The notes under the pieces were generated by a model. The model was not told the origin of the DNA. It worked only from the letters and a program-made list of their open reading frames with translations, and searched no databases. A DNA stretch of 37,937 bases from positions 1-37,937 of the forward strand of contig NZ_PPPT01000110.1 of assembly GCF_006483445.1 (NCBI RefSeq), read 5' to 3'. The DNA comes from Bradyrhizobium guangdongense (GTDB taxonomy: Bacteria > Pseudomonadota > Alphaproteobacteria > Rhizobiales > Xanthobacteraceae). Made by a program: the position numbers and the translations under genes. This document shows, piece by piece, positions 16,902-25,221 of this stretch (within the stretch, counting starts at the first letter, position 1; every line of letters begins with the position of its first letter).

Positions 16902-17975
16902 CTACAGCGTGAGGTCGAGGTTACCGTTATAGACGACGCGATGCTCGCCTTCGGCCGGAATGACCTTGCCGAGCACGGCGACCGTCTCGCCGGCGTCCTT
17001 GAAGACTTCGACGACCTTATCGACGGCATCCGGCTCGACGATCGCGATCATGCCGATGCCGCAGTTGAAGGTGCGCAGCATTTCGAGCTCCGCGATGCCG
17101 CCTTGCGCCGCGAGCCATTTGAACACGGGCAGCACCGGCAGGTTGGCGAGATCGATGCCGACGCCCAGCCCCTTCGGCAGCACGCGCGGAATGTTGTCGG
17201 TGAAACCGCCGCCGGTGATGTGGGCAAGGCCCTTCACCGCGCCAGTCTCGCGGATCGCGCGCAGGCACGACTTCACGTAGAGCTTGGTCGGCGCGAGCAG
17301 CGCGCCACCGAGCGTCATGACCGGCGAGAACGGCGCCTGCGCGGCGAAGCCCAGGCCGGACTGCGCAACGATCTTGCGCACCAGCGAAAAGCCGTTGGAA
17401 TGGACGCCCGACGAGGCGAGCCCGATCACGGCATCGCCCGCCGCGATATCCTTGCGCGGCAAAAGCGTGCCGCGCTCGGCGGCGCCGACCGCAAAGCCGG
17501 CGAGATCGTAGTCGCCGTCCTTGTAGAGGCCGGGCATCTCGGCGGTCTCACCGCCGATCAGGGCGCAGCCGGACTCCCGGCAGCCCTCGGCCACGCCGGC
17601 CACGATCGAAGCGGCCGCCTCGGGATCGAGTTTCCCACAGGCAAAATAATCCAGGAAGAACAGCGGCTCGGCGCCCTGCACCACGAGGTCGTTGACGCTC
17701 ATGGCCACGAGGTCGATGCCGATCCCGCCATGCAGGCCGGTTTCGATCGCGATCTTGACCTTGGTTCCGACACCGTCGGTCGCAGCACACAGGATAGGAT
17801 CCTTGAATCCGGCCGCCTTGAGGTCGAACAGGCCGCCGAATCCGCCGATTTCGGCGTCGGCGCCGGCCCGCGCGGTGGCGCGCACCATCGGCTTGATCAG
17901 GTCGACGAGGCGATTGCCGGCATCGATATCGACGCCTGAATCGGCGTAGGTAAGGCCGTTTTTGCGGTCGGTCAT
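16902..17975 (-). CDS. purM: Phosphoribosylformylglycinamidine cyclo-ligase (AIRS)
   Basis: A 357-residue AIR synthetase, the ATP-dependent ring closure of FGAM in purine synthesis. It has the family start [12 protein letters not shown], then [21 protein letters not shown] and the glycine-rich [35 protein letters not shown] is the second-domain signature. The ATG at 17975 is the standard start. It is the first gene of purM-purN and is divergent from the CDP-alcohol phosphatidyltransferase gene. Confidence 0.98.
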   Translation of the reverse strand: MTDRKNGLTYADSGVDIDAGNRLVDLIKPMVRATARAGADAEIGGFGGLFDLKAAGFKDPILCAATDGVGTKVKIAIETGLHGGIGIDLVAMSVNDLVVQGAEPLFFLDYFACGKLDPEAAASIVAGVAEGCRESGCALIGGETAEMPGLYKDGDYDLAGFAVGAAERGTLLPRKDIAAGDAVIGLASSGVHSNGFSLVRKIVAQSGLGFAAQAPFSPVMTLGGALLAPTKLYVKSCLRAIRETGAVKGLAHITGGGFTDNIPRVLPKGLGVGIDLANLPVLPVFKWLAAQGGIAELEMLRTFNCGIGMIAIVEPDAVDKVVEVFKDAGETVAVLGKVIPAEGEHRVVYNGNLDLTL

Positions 17976-18128
17976 GCCCGATTTCCAGTGGGGTTGCGGC
18001 TGGTTACGTCGATTTCAGGGGACGCGCAATGGCTCGCATAGCGCGAGGCGCCGTACTATGTAGATATCAACCGGTTCGGCCTGCAAAGGACCGGATTTGA
18101 GGTCAGACCGGGTGCCGGGAAGCGCCGC

Positions 18129-18671
18129 GTGAGTATTCCGAACATCATTACCCTGGGCCGCATCATGCTGGTCCCGATCATCGTCTGGGCGATCGTTTCC
18201 AGCCAAATGGAGATTGCGTTCGCGGTGTTCCTGATCGCCGGCGTCAGTGACGCCATCGACGGCTTTTTGGCCAAGCGCTTCAACATGACGAGCGAGCTCG
18301 GCGCCCTGCTCGACCCGCTGGCCGACAAGATGCTGCTGGTGTCGATCTACATGGCGCTGGGCATCTGGGGCGCGATCCCGCGCTGGATCGTGATCCTGGT
18401 GGTCTCGCGCGACATCATGATCGTGGCGGCCGTGATCGTGTCCTGGCTGTTCGACCGGCCGGTGGCGATGAAGCCCTCGATGGTGTCGAAGCTCAACACC
18501 GTCGCCCAGGTGGCGTTTGCGGCATTGGTGCTCGCCGCACTCGCCTTCGGCTTCAAGCCCGGGCCTTATGATATAATCCTGATGGGCTTCGTGACGATCT
18601 TCACGCTCTCCTCGGTGTCGCTCTACCTCGTCGAGTGGTTGCGGCACATGAGCGCGATCGAGGCCAAGTAG
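18129..18671 (+). CDS. CDP-alcohol phosphatidyltransferase (PgsA-like)
   Basis: A 180-residue integral membrane enzyme that joins a CDP-linked donor to an alcohol, as in phosphatidylglycerophosphate synthesis. The family signature D-x2-D-G-x2-A-x-R...G-x3-D-x3-D is seen in SDAIDGFLAKRF followed by GALLDPLADK, giving the four metal-binding aspartates. At least four further hydrophobic segments follow. The GTG at 18129 (MSIPNIITLGRI) matches the usual N-terminus. hdaA is 98 bp downstream. Cardiolipin- or phosphatidylglycerol-type specificity cannot be settled from the sequence. Confidence 0.93.
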   Translation: MSIPNIITLGRIMLVPIIVWAIVSSQMEIAFAVFLIAGVSDAIDGFLAKRFNMTSELGALLDPLADKMLLVSIYMALGIWGAIPRWIVILVVSRDIMIVAAVIVSWLFDRPVAMKPSMVSKLNTVAQVAFAALVLAALAFGFKPGPYDIILMGFVTIFTLSSVSLYLVEWLRHMSAIEAK

Positions 18672-18769
18672 GACCAAACAGGATCGGCCCCGCAAAAGGC
18701 TAACTCGTCCGGCGTAACGCCATTTGGCAATCGAACAACGCCGGCTGATCCGGCAGGAGCAAGCAAAGC

Positions 18770-19447
18770 GTGGCAGGCCGCGTTCATCCCCGTCAATTGG
18801 CCTTCGCGCTCCCGCATGCGGAGAGCCTGAGCCGGGACAATTTTCTGGAAGGCCCTGCCAACGCCGCCGGTCTCGCGCTGATCGATCGCTGGCCGGAATG
18901 GCCGAACCGGGTCATGTGGCTGGCGGGACCGGAAGGTTCCGGCAAAAGCCACCTCGCCGCGATCTGGGCCGAGGAAGCGGGCGCGCGCTCCACCACCGCC
19001 AATGCCCTGACATCAGCGAACGTGCCGGCCGCGCTCGCGACAGGCGCGCTCGTTGTGGAAGATCTGAAGGCCGGCGACTTCGACGAGCGCGCGCTGTTCC
19101 ACCTGCTCAACCTCGCGCGCGAGGACGGCGCCTATGTGCTGCTGACCGGCCGCGAGCTGCCGGCGGCGCTTGAGATCGAATTGCGCGACCTGCGCTCGCG
19201 CCTGCGCGCCGTGCCGGCGGTGTCGCTGTCGCCGCCCGACGACCAGTTGTTCCGCGCCCTGATCGTCAAGTTCTGCGCCGACCGGCAATTGGCCGTGGAT
19301 GAGAGCGTGGTGAGCTACCTCGCCACCCGCCTGGAGCGTTCCCAGGCCGCCGCCCGCCAAGCGGTCGACCTCCTGGACAGCGAGGCGCTGCGGCAGGGCC
19401 GCCCGGTGACCCGGGCGCTGGCGGCCGAGTTGCTCCGCAACGTTTGA
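18770..19447 (+). CDS. hdaA: DnaA-related regulatory ATPase HdaA
   Basis: A 225-residue AAA+ protein related to DnaA. Such proteins promote hydrolysis of DnaA-ATP after replication starts, together with the beta clamp. The N-terminal QLAFAL (residues 10-15) is the clamp-binding motif. The P-loop is GPEGSGKS (53-60). ALVVEDLKAG is the degenerate Walker B region. The C-terminal lid (RLERSQAAARQAVDLLDSEAL) carries the arginine-rich sensor helix. The GTG start at 18770 follows CAGGAG. The next gene is an apparent insertion before ppk. Confidence 0.93.
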   Translation: MAGRVHPRQLAFALPHAESLSRDNFLEGPANAAGLALIDRWPEWPNRVMWLAGPEGSGKSHLAAIWAEEAGARSTTANALTSANVPAALATGALVVEDLKAGDFDERALFHLLNLAREDGAYVLLTGRELPAALEIELRDLRSRLRAVPAVSLSPPDDQLFRALIVKFCADRQLAVDESVVSYLATRLERSQAAARQAVDLLDSEALRQGRPVTRALAAELLRNV

Positions 19448-19733
19448 TGGCAATACGCGACAGCAACGTGCACGACAGGCACAAACACCAAAATTCGTCC
19501 GGATACCTGTTCCTGGGTCTCCGGCAAACACCTTGCCTGCGATCATGGCGTTCAACCACGGCTGGAGCGAGAACGAAGGTATCGCTTCGTTGCCAATGAC
19601 TTATCTGTCGACTGGGCCCTGCCAATCCGCTAGATAGCAGAGAACAAAACGGCACCACAGGAAGCGCTTTGTCCAGCCCGTATCAGCGTCAGCAGCCGCC
19701 GAGGGTCTGGTGAGACCATGAGGTAAGCTGCTT
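19448..19733. other. Gap between hdaA and the STAND gene; likely left insertion boundary
   Basis: This 286-bp stretch holds no convincing gene. It ends with a strong Shine-Dalgarno sequence (GAGGTAAG) placed for the ATG at 19734. Base composition drops near its right part. I found no integrase, target duplication or tRNA end that would mark how the downstream gene arrived. No promoter hexamers stand out. Confidence 0.5.
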
Positions 19734-22700
19734 ATGAAGTTCCATGATCCAAAGGAGGTTTTAGCCGGTGCGGACGCAGCAGGATGGCGGCGCGTTCTCA
19801 TTGTCACGGCCCTTCCTTTGGAGATGGCCGAAGTCCGGCGCTTTACGAAGCATGTGGCATCCTGCCAAAGCCGCGATGGCAACGTCCTCGAACTCGGTCA
19901 TTTTTCCGGGACCGGATCAGACTGGCTCGTCGTTGTCGGTGAAAGTGGCCCCGGGAACCACCAGGCGTCTCAGCTTGTCACCCACACATGCAGCCAGTTT
20001 GGGCCGTTTGAGCTGATTGTCCTTGTTGGGGTTGCTGCGACGCGAAAATCTGACGATGCGCCGATTGGAAGCGTCGTAGTCGCAGAACACGTTTACTGGC
20101 CTTACGTCGGCAAATACAAGGACGGAGAATTCCAGGGGAGGCCCCGGGATATCCCCATCAATCGCCAGCTTCTGGGTTTCGTGAAAAAAGTCGCGCGAGA
20201 CGGGCGTTGGCATGAACGGCTGACCCCGCCCTATGGAGGCATCAGCCCCGACCACAAGGATTATCCGCAACCATTTCCGCCCACAGCGAGAGTTGCTCAG
20301 ATCGTATCGGTCGAATCCGTATCTGCGGATATCAAATCGTCCCTCGAAGCCCACATCACGAGCGATTACCAGGATGCCACGGCTTTGGAGATGGAAGGCT
20401 ATGGTGCAATGTTTGCCGCGTTCAGTGAAGAGACTCCGTGCGTTGTTATTCGCGGGATCTCTGACGACCGCGCCGGGAAAGATCCCGCTCTCGACAAGAT
20501 TCACCAGCCAATCGCCGCCGCGCACGGTGCAGCTTTTGCGTATGAAGTGCTGGACCTCTGGGGCGAGAATCGTCGGCCTCCCGAAACGCGCGCGATCGTC
20601 GTGCCACCGACCGCCTCGCCGAAAACGGGCGTTCCCCTGGCCGAGGCTAAGCCCAACCCCGATGGCGGTACATCCGACACGGCCCGCAAAGACGATAATG
20701 CGACAATTGCCTACAAACCCATCGCAAGACGGATGCTCGTCCTCAATTTCGCTGGCGATGAGGCCGACTTCCCTCCCGACAAGCAGCGCCAACTGGTCGA
20801 AGCAGCTCGGAACATTACCGGCAATCCCACGATAGAGATCGCAGGGACCCAAGTTGGATCGTTTCACCTCTTCGTGGATGCCGCCCCTGCAGACCTGGTG
20901 TCGCTGCGCTCAGCGCGGGCAAAATCGGTCTTCCTTGATGAGTGTGGCGCCGACCTTCTTAGCGTCGCAACCAAAGAGGACTTCGACGCCGCGCTCTCTG
21001 ACGCCGCAATCCTCCTGCAAGCCTCAGCGCCTGTGTTGGAATGGCCGCGGTCCCTGCCAGACGGAACGTCCATTGAACGGCCTGAACTGTTCCAGCTTCT
21101 GAAGACAGACGATAATGACTCTGGTCATGCAAAAGCCCTTCTCGGGGATCCCGGCTCCGGCAAGACGGCTCTGCTCGCTGCGCTGGCGCACGAACTTCGG
21201 AGCAGAGAAATTCCGTTTCTTGCCATCAAGGCAGATTTTCTCGACGCCGGCACCGCTACCGAGGAGGATCTGAAGCATGACCTCGGACTCCCCGACTTGC
21301 CGAGCCGTATGCTTGAGCGGCTTTCTTATCGGGGGCCAGTGTTCCTCCTCGTCGATCAGCTTGATGCTCTCGCCGGATATGTCGATCTTCGAACGGGTCG
21401 CCTTAGCGTCCTTCTGAATCTCGTTCGCGCGCTAGGAAACCGCCGAAACGTCCGTGTAGTGCTGTCCGCCAGAAGGTTCGAGTACGAGCATGACGCGCGC
21501 TTGAAAACCATTCAGGCCGAGAGTGTGGTGTTGGAGCTGCCGCCGTGGAGTACCATTCTAAAAATTCTCGAGGAAAACGGCATCCAAGCTGCGGGCTGGC
21601 CTGCTGATGCTCAGCAAGTGATGCGCTCGCCACAATCCCTTGCCACCTACCTTCGCCTGCCGAACGCATCAAAAGCAGAGCCGTTCACCAACTATCAGAA
21701 GATGCTTGAACGGCTATGGACCGACCGAATTTTGCAACGTCAAAACGGAGGCCGCCTTTCGCGCCTTGCAGGGCGCATTGCTGAAGACATGGCTGAGCGC
21801 GAAACTCTTTGGCTCGCCGGTTCGCGTTATGACGACGAGATAGAAGAACTGAAGATTTTGCTCGCCGAAAGAATCCTGACCCAACCGACTGGAACTCCCG
21901 GAAGCATAGGCTTTTCGCATCAAACGATCTTCGACCATGCGCTTGCCCGAGCCTTCGCTCAAAAGAAGGGGCGACTTTCTGCTTATGTCCGCGAGCGCAC
22001 AAACTCGTTGTTCATCCGCCCCAAGATGTGGGCCGCCTTGACCTACCTAAGAGAGGTGGAACCTGCCAGCTACGCACCTGAGCTTCTGACAATCTGGCGG
22101 CTGCCGCAGTTGCGCCTCCATCTGCGACATCTCCTACTTGAATTCTTGGGTCAACAGTCTGCGCCAATCCCTCCCGAAGCAGAAATCATGCAGGAGGCCT
22201 TGTCTTCCGAAGAAAGACGAATCGCGCTGCAATCATTGATCGGCAGTCCAGGCTGGTTTGAGTATTTCAAAGACACCGAAATCGCGCGAGCGATGGCGGA
22301 CGAGACTGAAGCGAACGTGGCCACCACCTTGCTCTCACGCGCAAGCGAATTTGCGGCGAGCGCGGTAGTCGCCCTGCTGGAAAAATACTGGTTGCCTCAC
22401 AGCGCATTCGATTTTTATGCGTGGAATGTTTTGCTGGATGTCAAGCCATGGACGGAAGCATCCACTGGCATTGCGACTGCCATCATCGAACGCACGGACA
22501 TTTCGCCATTCGCCTTCGACCATTTGATCTCGACAATCGGCGAAGACCATCAAGACTTCGCTATGCAATTGGTCGCAATGCGTCTGCGCCGCTTGTTGGC
22601 GCATGCGTTGAATGAAGCTGCCGAACGCGCCAAATCCGAGGACACCCAAGGCAAGTCTGATCTCGCTAGATATATGAAATCCCCGTCCGAGGCCATCGTC

Positions 22701-24989
22701 AGGCTCGTGGAGAGATCTGAAGGCTGGGACTCCTTGGAAGCATTGGCAAAGATCAATCCGGGCAATTTTATTGCTCACTTCTGGCCTTGGTTCGAAGATG
22801 CTCTAAAGGCAATTCAAAACTATAAGGAAGATAAGGGAAGCGAACTATCTTACCCACTTTCATACATACTCGATTTTCGATTTGAAGATGAGGGAACGCT
22901 CGATTTACCAGAACATCCCTTGCTGGGCAGCCTCCGCGTTGCCGTAGAGTCCTGGGCCGCCAGCGATCAATCAGCCTTCCTGAATTGGCTTTCCAGCGTA
23001 GAACAGGAAGATTTCGCGCCCGTACAGCGCCTCTTAGCCCATGCAATGGCAACGCAAGCTGAGCGATATGCTTCCAGAGCCTACGAATTCCTGCTTGCTA
23101 ATCACAAGCGTTTTGATCTCGGGAATACCGAGGACTTATCGGGCACCTCAAAGCGGCTGATTCAAGCCGCTGCTTCCTTCTGGAGCGATGAGCAGATTCA
23201 CCATTTTGCAAAGACGGTGAGTTCGTTCGCGCCGGCACCTGACGCTGGGCGAGACGCGCAATCTCGGCAGGCGTTTCATCGATATGTTGACCGAATTCGA
23301 TACGAGTTGCTGTCGTCTCTGCCAAGAGACCGCCTGCCGAAAGATGCCGATGCTTTGGTCAAGGAAGGAGAACGCAAGTTTGGCGATTCGAAACGCGGAG
23401 CGACCTTCACCGGGCCTCGTTGGGTTGGCCCCTCAATGTCGGCGAACGAGATCGACCGAGCGGATGACGAAGACATTCTAAACGCCTTCGACAAGCTTCC
23501 TGACTCAACCGGCTGGGATAATCCAACAAGCTGGATGCGGGGCGGAAACGTTCAGCTCTCCAGATCCTTTGCCGAGTTTGCAAAGTCAAATCCGGAACGC
23601 GCGCTAAATATTATAAGGCGGTTTCCGCCCGAGGCTGGTACCCGCGCTGCAGGCTACGCCATTGATGCGATGGCCGAGACTGCTGCGCCGGAGCCGATTT
23701 TGACTCTTGTCAAGGAGTTGGAGGAGCGCGGATTTGATGGTGAAGAGTATCGCGGCGAGGTAGCCCACGCCGTTCAAAAACTTTTGAATCGAGAACTCAA
23801 AATTGATGATGATACTCTTGCTCTTCTCAAGAAGTGGCTTGAACTTACCCCTGCGGCTGAAGTCGCCACGTCAAAAGAAGAAGAGCTAGAATCGGAAGAC
23901 AAGCCTGAGAATGCGGCGGAGCGTAAAGATGAAAGCATTCTTTTTGGCATGGGAGGAATTTCAATCCTTCCAAATGGAAACTATCCGATCCTTGAGGCGA
24001 TAATACGCGTCTACTTACAACGCCAAGACTATACGGGCGCCCTGACCGTACTGAACGAACACCTTGAACGGCAGGAGCAAGAGAAGGTCTGGCTTGCGTT
24101 GTTCCGGCTTTTCCCGTTCATTCGAGCGGACGATAAGACCGCATTGAGCCTTTTCTACAAGGCCCTCTTCGCGAAATATCCAGGCATCGCGGTCAATCAG
24201 GAAGCCGCTATCCTACTCGCACAACTCCACTGGACTGTGCCGGATCTCGTGCGCGAAATTCTGGATGAATGGAAAGGAAATCAATCCGAATTCGTGCAAC
24301 AGGCATTCGGGGAACTTGCAACATTGATTGCACTCGTGCAGCCGCAGCTTCAATGGGCGACTGAGTTCTTAAATGGCATTCTAGCGAGTGACCCTTCTGC
24401 CCCGTCGAGAACGGGAGCCGCCTTCGCCGCAGTCCACGCATTCGCAGAGGCGGATAAGAAGGAGCAGGCGTCAAAAGTCGTTGCGTTGCTCTGCTTTAAT
24501 TCCAGCGAAAGCACATGGCACGCTATCGTTGACCTCTTCCGACTGGCCGATGAAATCACGCCTGATCTGGACTGGGTGCGGATATTGCATGCGATTGCGG
24601 ACGCAATTCCACATCAGCCAAGGTTCCGGTCTTCGTTTGTCACTCAACGGCTCCAAACATTGCTTCCACATGAGGCGGTCTTGGTCGGGACGATAGCAAA
24701 GGCTCTCGTGGACAAATGGAAGTCAGATTTAGGTGACCTTCGAACGTCTGAAGCTGCGATAGCTCCGGAACTCGTGGACATCGCAATTACATTGCACCGG
24801 CTAGGTTCACGCACGCGGGAGACCGGCCTCCAGATCTTCGAGCAACTTCTATCAATTAACGCATATACCGCTCGTGAAACGCTGGATCAGGTGGACAGCC
24901 GCTTTCGTCCGGGGGCCCCTCCGATACGCCGAAGATTGCCGAGACGCACACCTACACGTAGGCGGCGACGGACGGGTAGCGCGGGCTAG
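19734..24989 (+). CDS. NLR-like STAND ATPase with N-terminal nucleoside phosphorylase/nucleosidase domain
   Basis: A 1751-residue protein. Residues 17-280 form a PNP/UDP-phosphorylase (MTA/SAH nucleosidase-like) domain. It starts RVLIVTALPLEMAEV (E30, general-acid position), has a ribose-binding ALEMEGYG (E219-E221) and a base-contacting RGISDDRAGK (D244). Residues about 330-400 hold a small strand-helix module with a GSFHLF turn. Residues 450-600 are a P-loop NTPase: GDPGSGKT (471-478), Walker B VFLLVDQLDAL (D541, D544) and a sensor-like VRVVLSARRFE. From about 600 to 1720 it is nearly all helical, without clear repeats, with an acidic stretch near 1380-1400 and an Arg-rich C-terminus. The layout is that of bacterial NLR-like defence proteins; PNP-type effectors elsewhere in bacterial immunity cleave ATP. 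Function here is inferred. The gene is AT-richer than its neighbours. Confidence 0.85.
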   Translation: MKFHDPKEVLAGADAAGWRRVLIVTALPLEMAEVRRFTKHVASCQSRDGNVLELGHFSGTGSDWLVVVGESGPGNHQASQLVTHTCSQFGPFELIVLVGVAATRKSDDAPIGSVVVAEHVYWPYVGKYKDGEFQGRPRDIPINRQLLGFVKKVARDGRWHERLTPPYGGISPDHKDYPQPFPPTARVAQIVSVESVSADIKSSLEAHITSDYQDATALEMEGYGAMFAAFSEETPCVVIRGISDDRAGKDPALDKIHQPIAAAHGAAFAYEVLDLWGENRRPPETRAIVVPPTASPKTGVPLAEAKPNPDGGTSDTARKDDNATIAYKPIARRMLVLNFAGDEADFPPDKQRQLVEAARNITGNPTIEIAGTQVGSFHLFVDAAPADLVSLRSARAKSVFLDECGADLLSVATKEDFDAALSDAAILLQASAPVLEWPRSLPDGTSIERPELFQLLKTDDNDSGHAKALLGDPGSGKTALLAALAHELRSREIPFLAIKADFLDAGTATEEDLKHDLGLPDLPSRMLERLSYRGPVFLLVDQLDALAGYVDLRTGRLSVLLNLVRALGNRRNVRVVLSARRFEYEHDARLKTIQAESVVLELPPWSTILKILEENGIQAAGWPADAQQVMRSPQSLATYLRLPNASKAEPFTNYQKMLERLWTDRILQRQNGGRLSRLAGRIAEDMAERETLWLAGSRYDDEIEELKILLAERILTQPTGTPGSIGFSHQTIFDHALARAFAQKKGRLSAYVRERTNSLFIRPKMWAALTYLREVEPASYAPELLTIWRLPQLRLHLRHLLLEFLGQQSAPIPPEAEIMQEALSSEERRIALQSLIGSPGWFEYFKDTEIARAMADETEANVATTLLSRASEFAASAVVALLEKYWLPHSAFDFYAWNVLLDVKPWTEASTGIATAIIERTDISPFAFDHLISTIGEDHQDFAMQLVAMRLRRLLAHALNEAAERAKSEDTQGKSDLARYMKSPSEAIVRLVERSEGWDSLEALAKINPGNFIAHFWPWFEDALKAIQNYKEDKGSELSYPLSYILDFRFEDEGTLDLPEHPLLGSLRVAVESWAASDQSAFLNWLSSVEQEDFAPVQRLLAHAMATQAERYASRAYEFLLANHKRFDLGNTEDLSGTSKRLIQAAASFWSDEQIHHFAKTVSSFAPAPDAGRDAQSRQAFHRYVDRIRYELLSSLPRDRLPKDADALVKEGERKFGDSKRGATFTGPRWVGPSMSANEIDRADDEDILNAFDKLPDSTGWDNPTSWMRGGNVQLSRSFAEFAKSNPERALNIIRRFPPEAGTRAAGYAIDAMAETAAPEPILTLVKELEERGFDGEEYRGEVAHAVQKLLNRELKIDDDTLALLKKWLELTPAAEVATSKEEELESEDKPENAAERKDESILFGMGGISILPNGNYPILEAIIRVYLQRQDYTGALTVLNEHLERQEQEKVWLALFRLFPFIRADDKTALSLFYKALFAKYPGIAVNQEAAILLAQLHWTVPDLVREILDEWKGNQSEFVQQAFGELATLIALVQPQLQWATEFLNGILASDPSAPSRTGAAFAAVHAFAEADKKEQASKVVALLCFNSSESTWHAIVDLFRLADEITPDLDWVRILHAIADAIPHQPRFRSSFVTQRLQTLLPHEAVLVGTIAKALVDKWKSDLGDLRTSEAAIAPELVDIAITLHRLGSRTRETGLQIFEQLLSINAYTARETLDQVDSRFRPGAPPIRRRLPRRTPTRRRRRTGSAG

Positions 24990-25144
24990 GACCGGGCTCG
25001 ATTTCTCTCTTGAGACGCACGCGCCCTAACCCCAGCCGCTAGAATCGCTCCAATTGCGACGGTACGTACCCTAGCCGGACGCTCACCTCTGACGATCCGG
25101 CCGGCTGTTGCTCCCGCTTGACGCCGACGGCTCCCGGAACCTCA
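24990..25144. other. Gap between the STAND gene and the ppk promoter
   Basis: There is no credible gene here. The DNA returns to GC-rich composition, so the right insertion boundary probably lies within it. A perfect palindrome, GGTACGTACC, is at 25061-25070. No clear terminator follows the STAND gene. Confidence 0.4.
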
Positions 25145-25162
25145 ATGTCATCGAAACGTCAT
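25145..25162 (+). promoter_or_regulatory. PHO-box-like site upstream of ppk
   Basis: ATGTCAT-CGAA-ACGTCAT is a direct repeat with 4-bp spacing. It matches the PhoB consensus CTGTCAT-N4-CTGTCAT at 6 of 7 and 5 of 7 positions. It lies about 60-75 bp before the likely ppk start, in the right orientation and place to replace a -35 element. PhoB control of polyphosphate kinase under phosphate limitation is known in other bacteria. The site supports a ppk start downstream of 25200. Confidence 0.55.
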
Positions 25163-25221
25163 CGCGCTAACACATGGTTCTCGCCGGTTCTGCGCATAAG
25201 TCGCACAACAGGTGTAAGAAG

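Noticed and set aside
19448..19733. Search for an attachment site or target duplication flanking the STAND gene
   Set aside because: No matching direct repeats were seen at 19448-19733 and 24990-25144, and no integrase or tRNA gene is present, so no element boundary is claimed.
19917..20867. A 316-residue open frame opposite the PNP domain of the STAND gene
   Set aside because: No recognisable domain and no ribosome-binding site; the plus-strand frame is continuous across 1751 codons.
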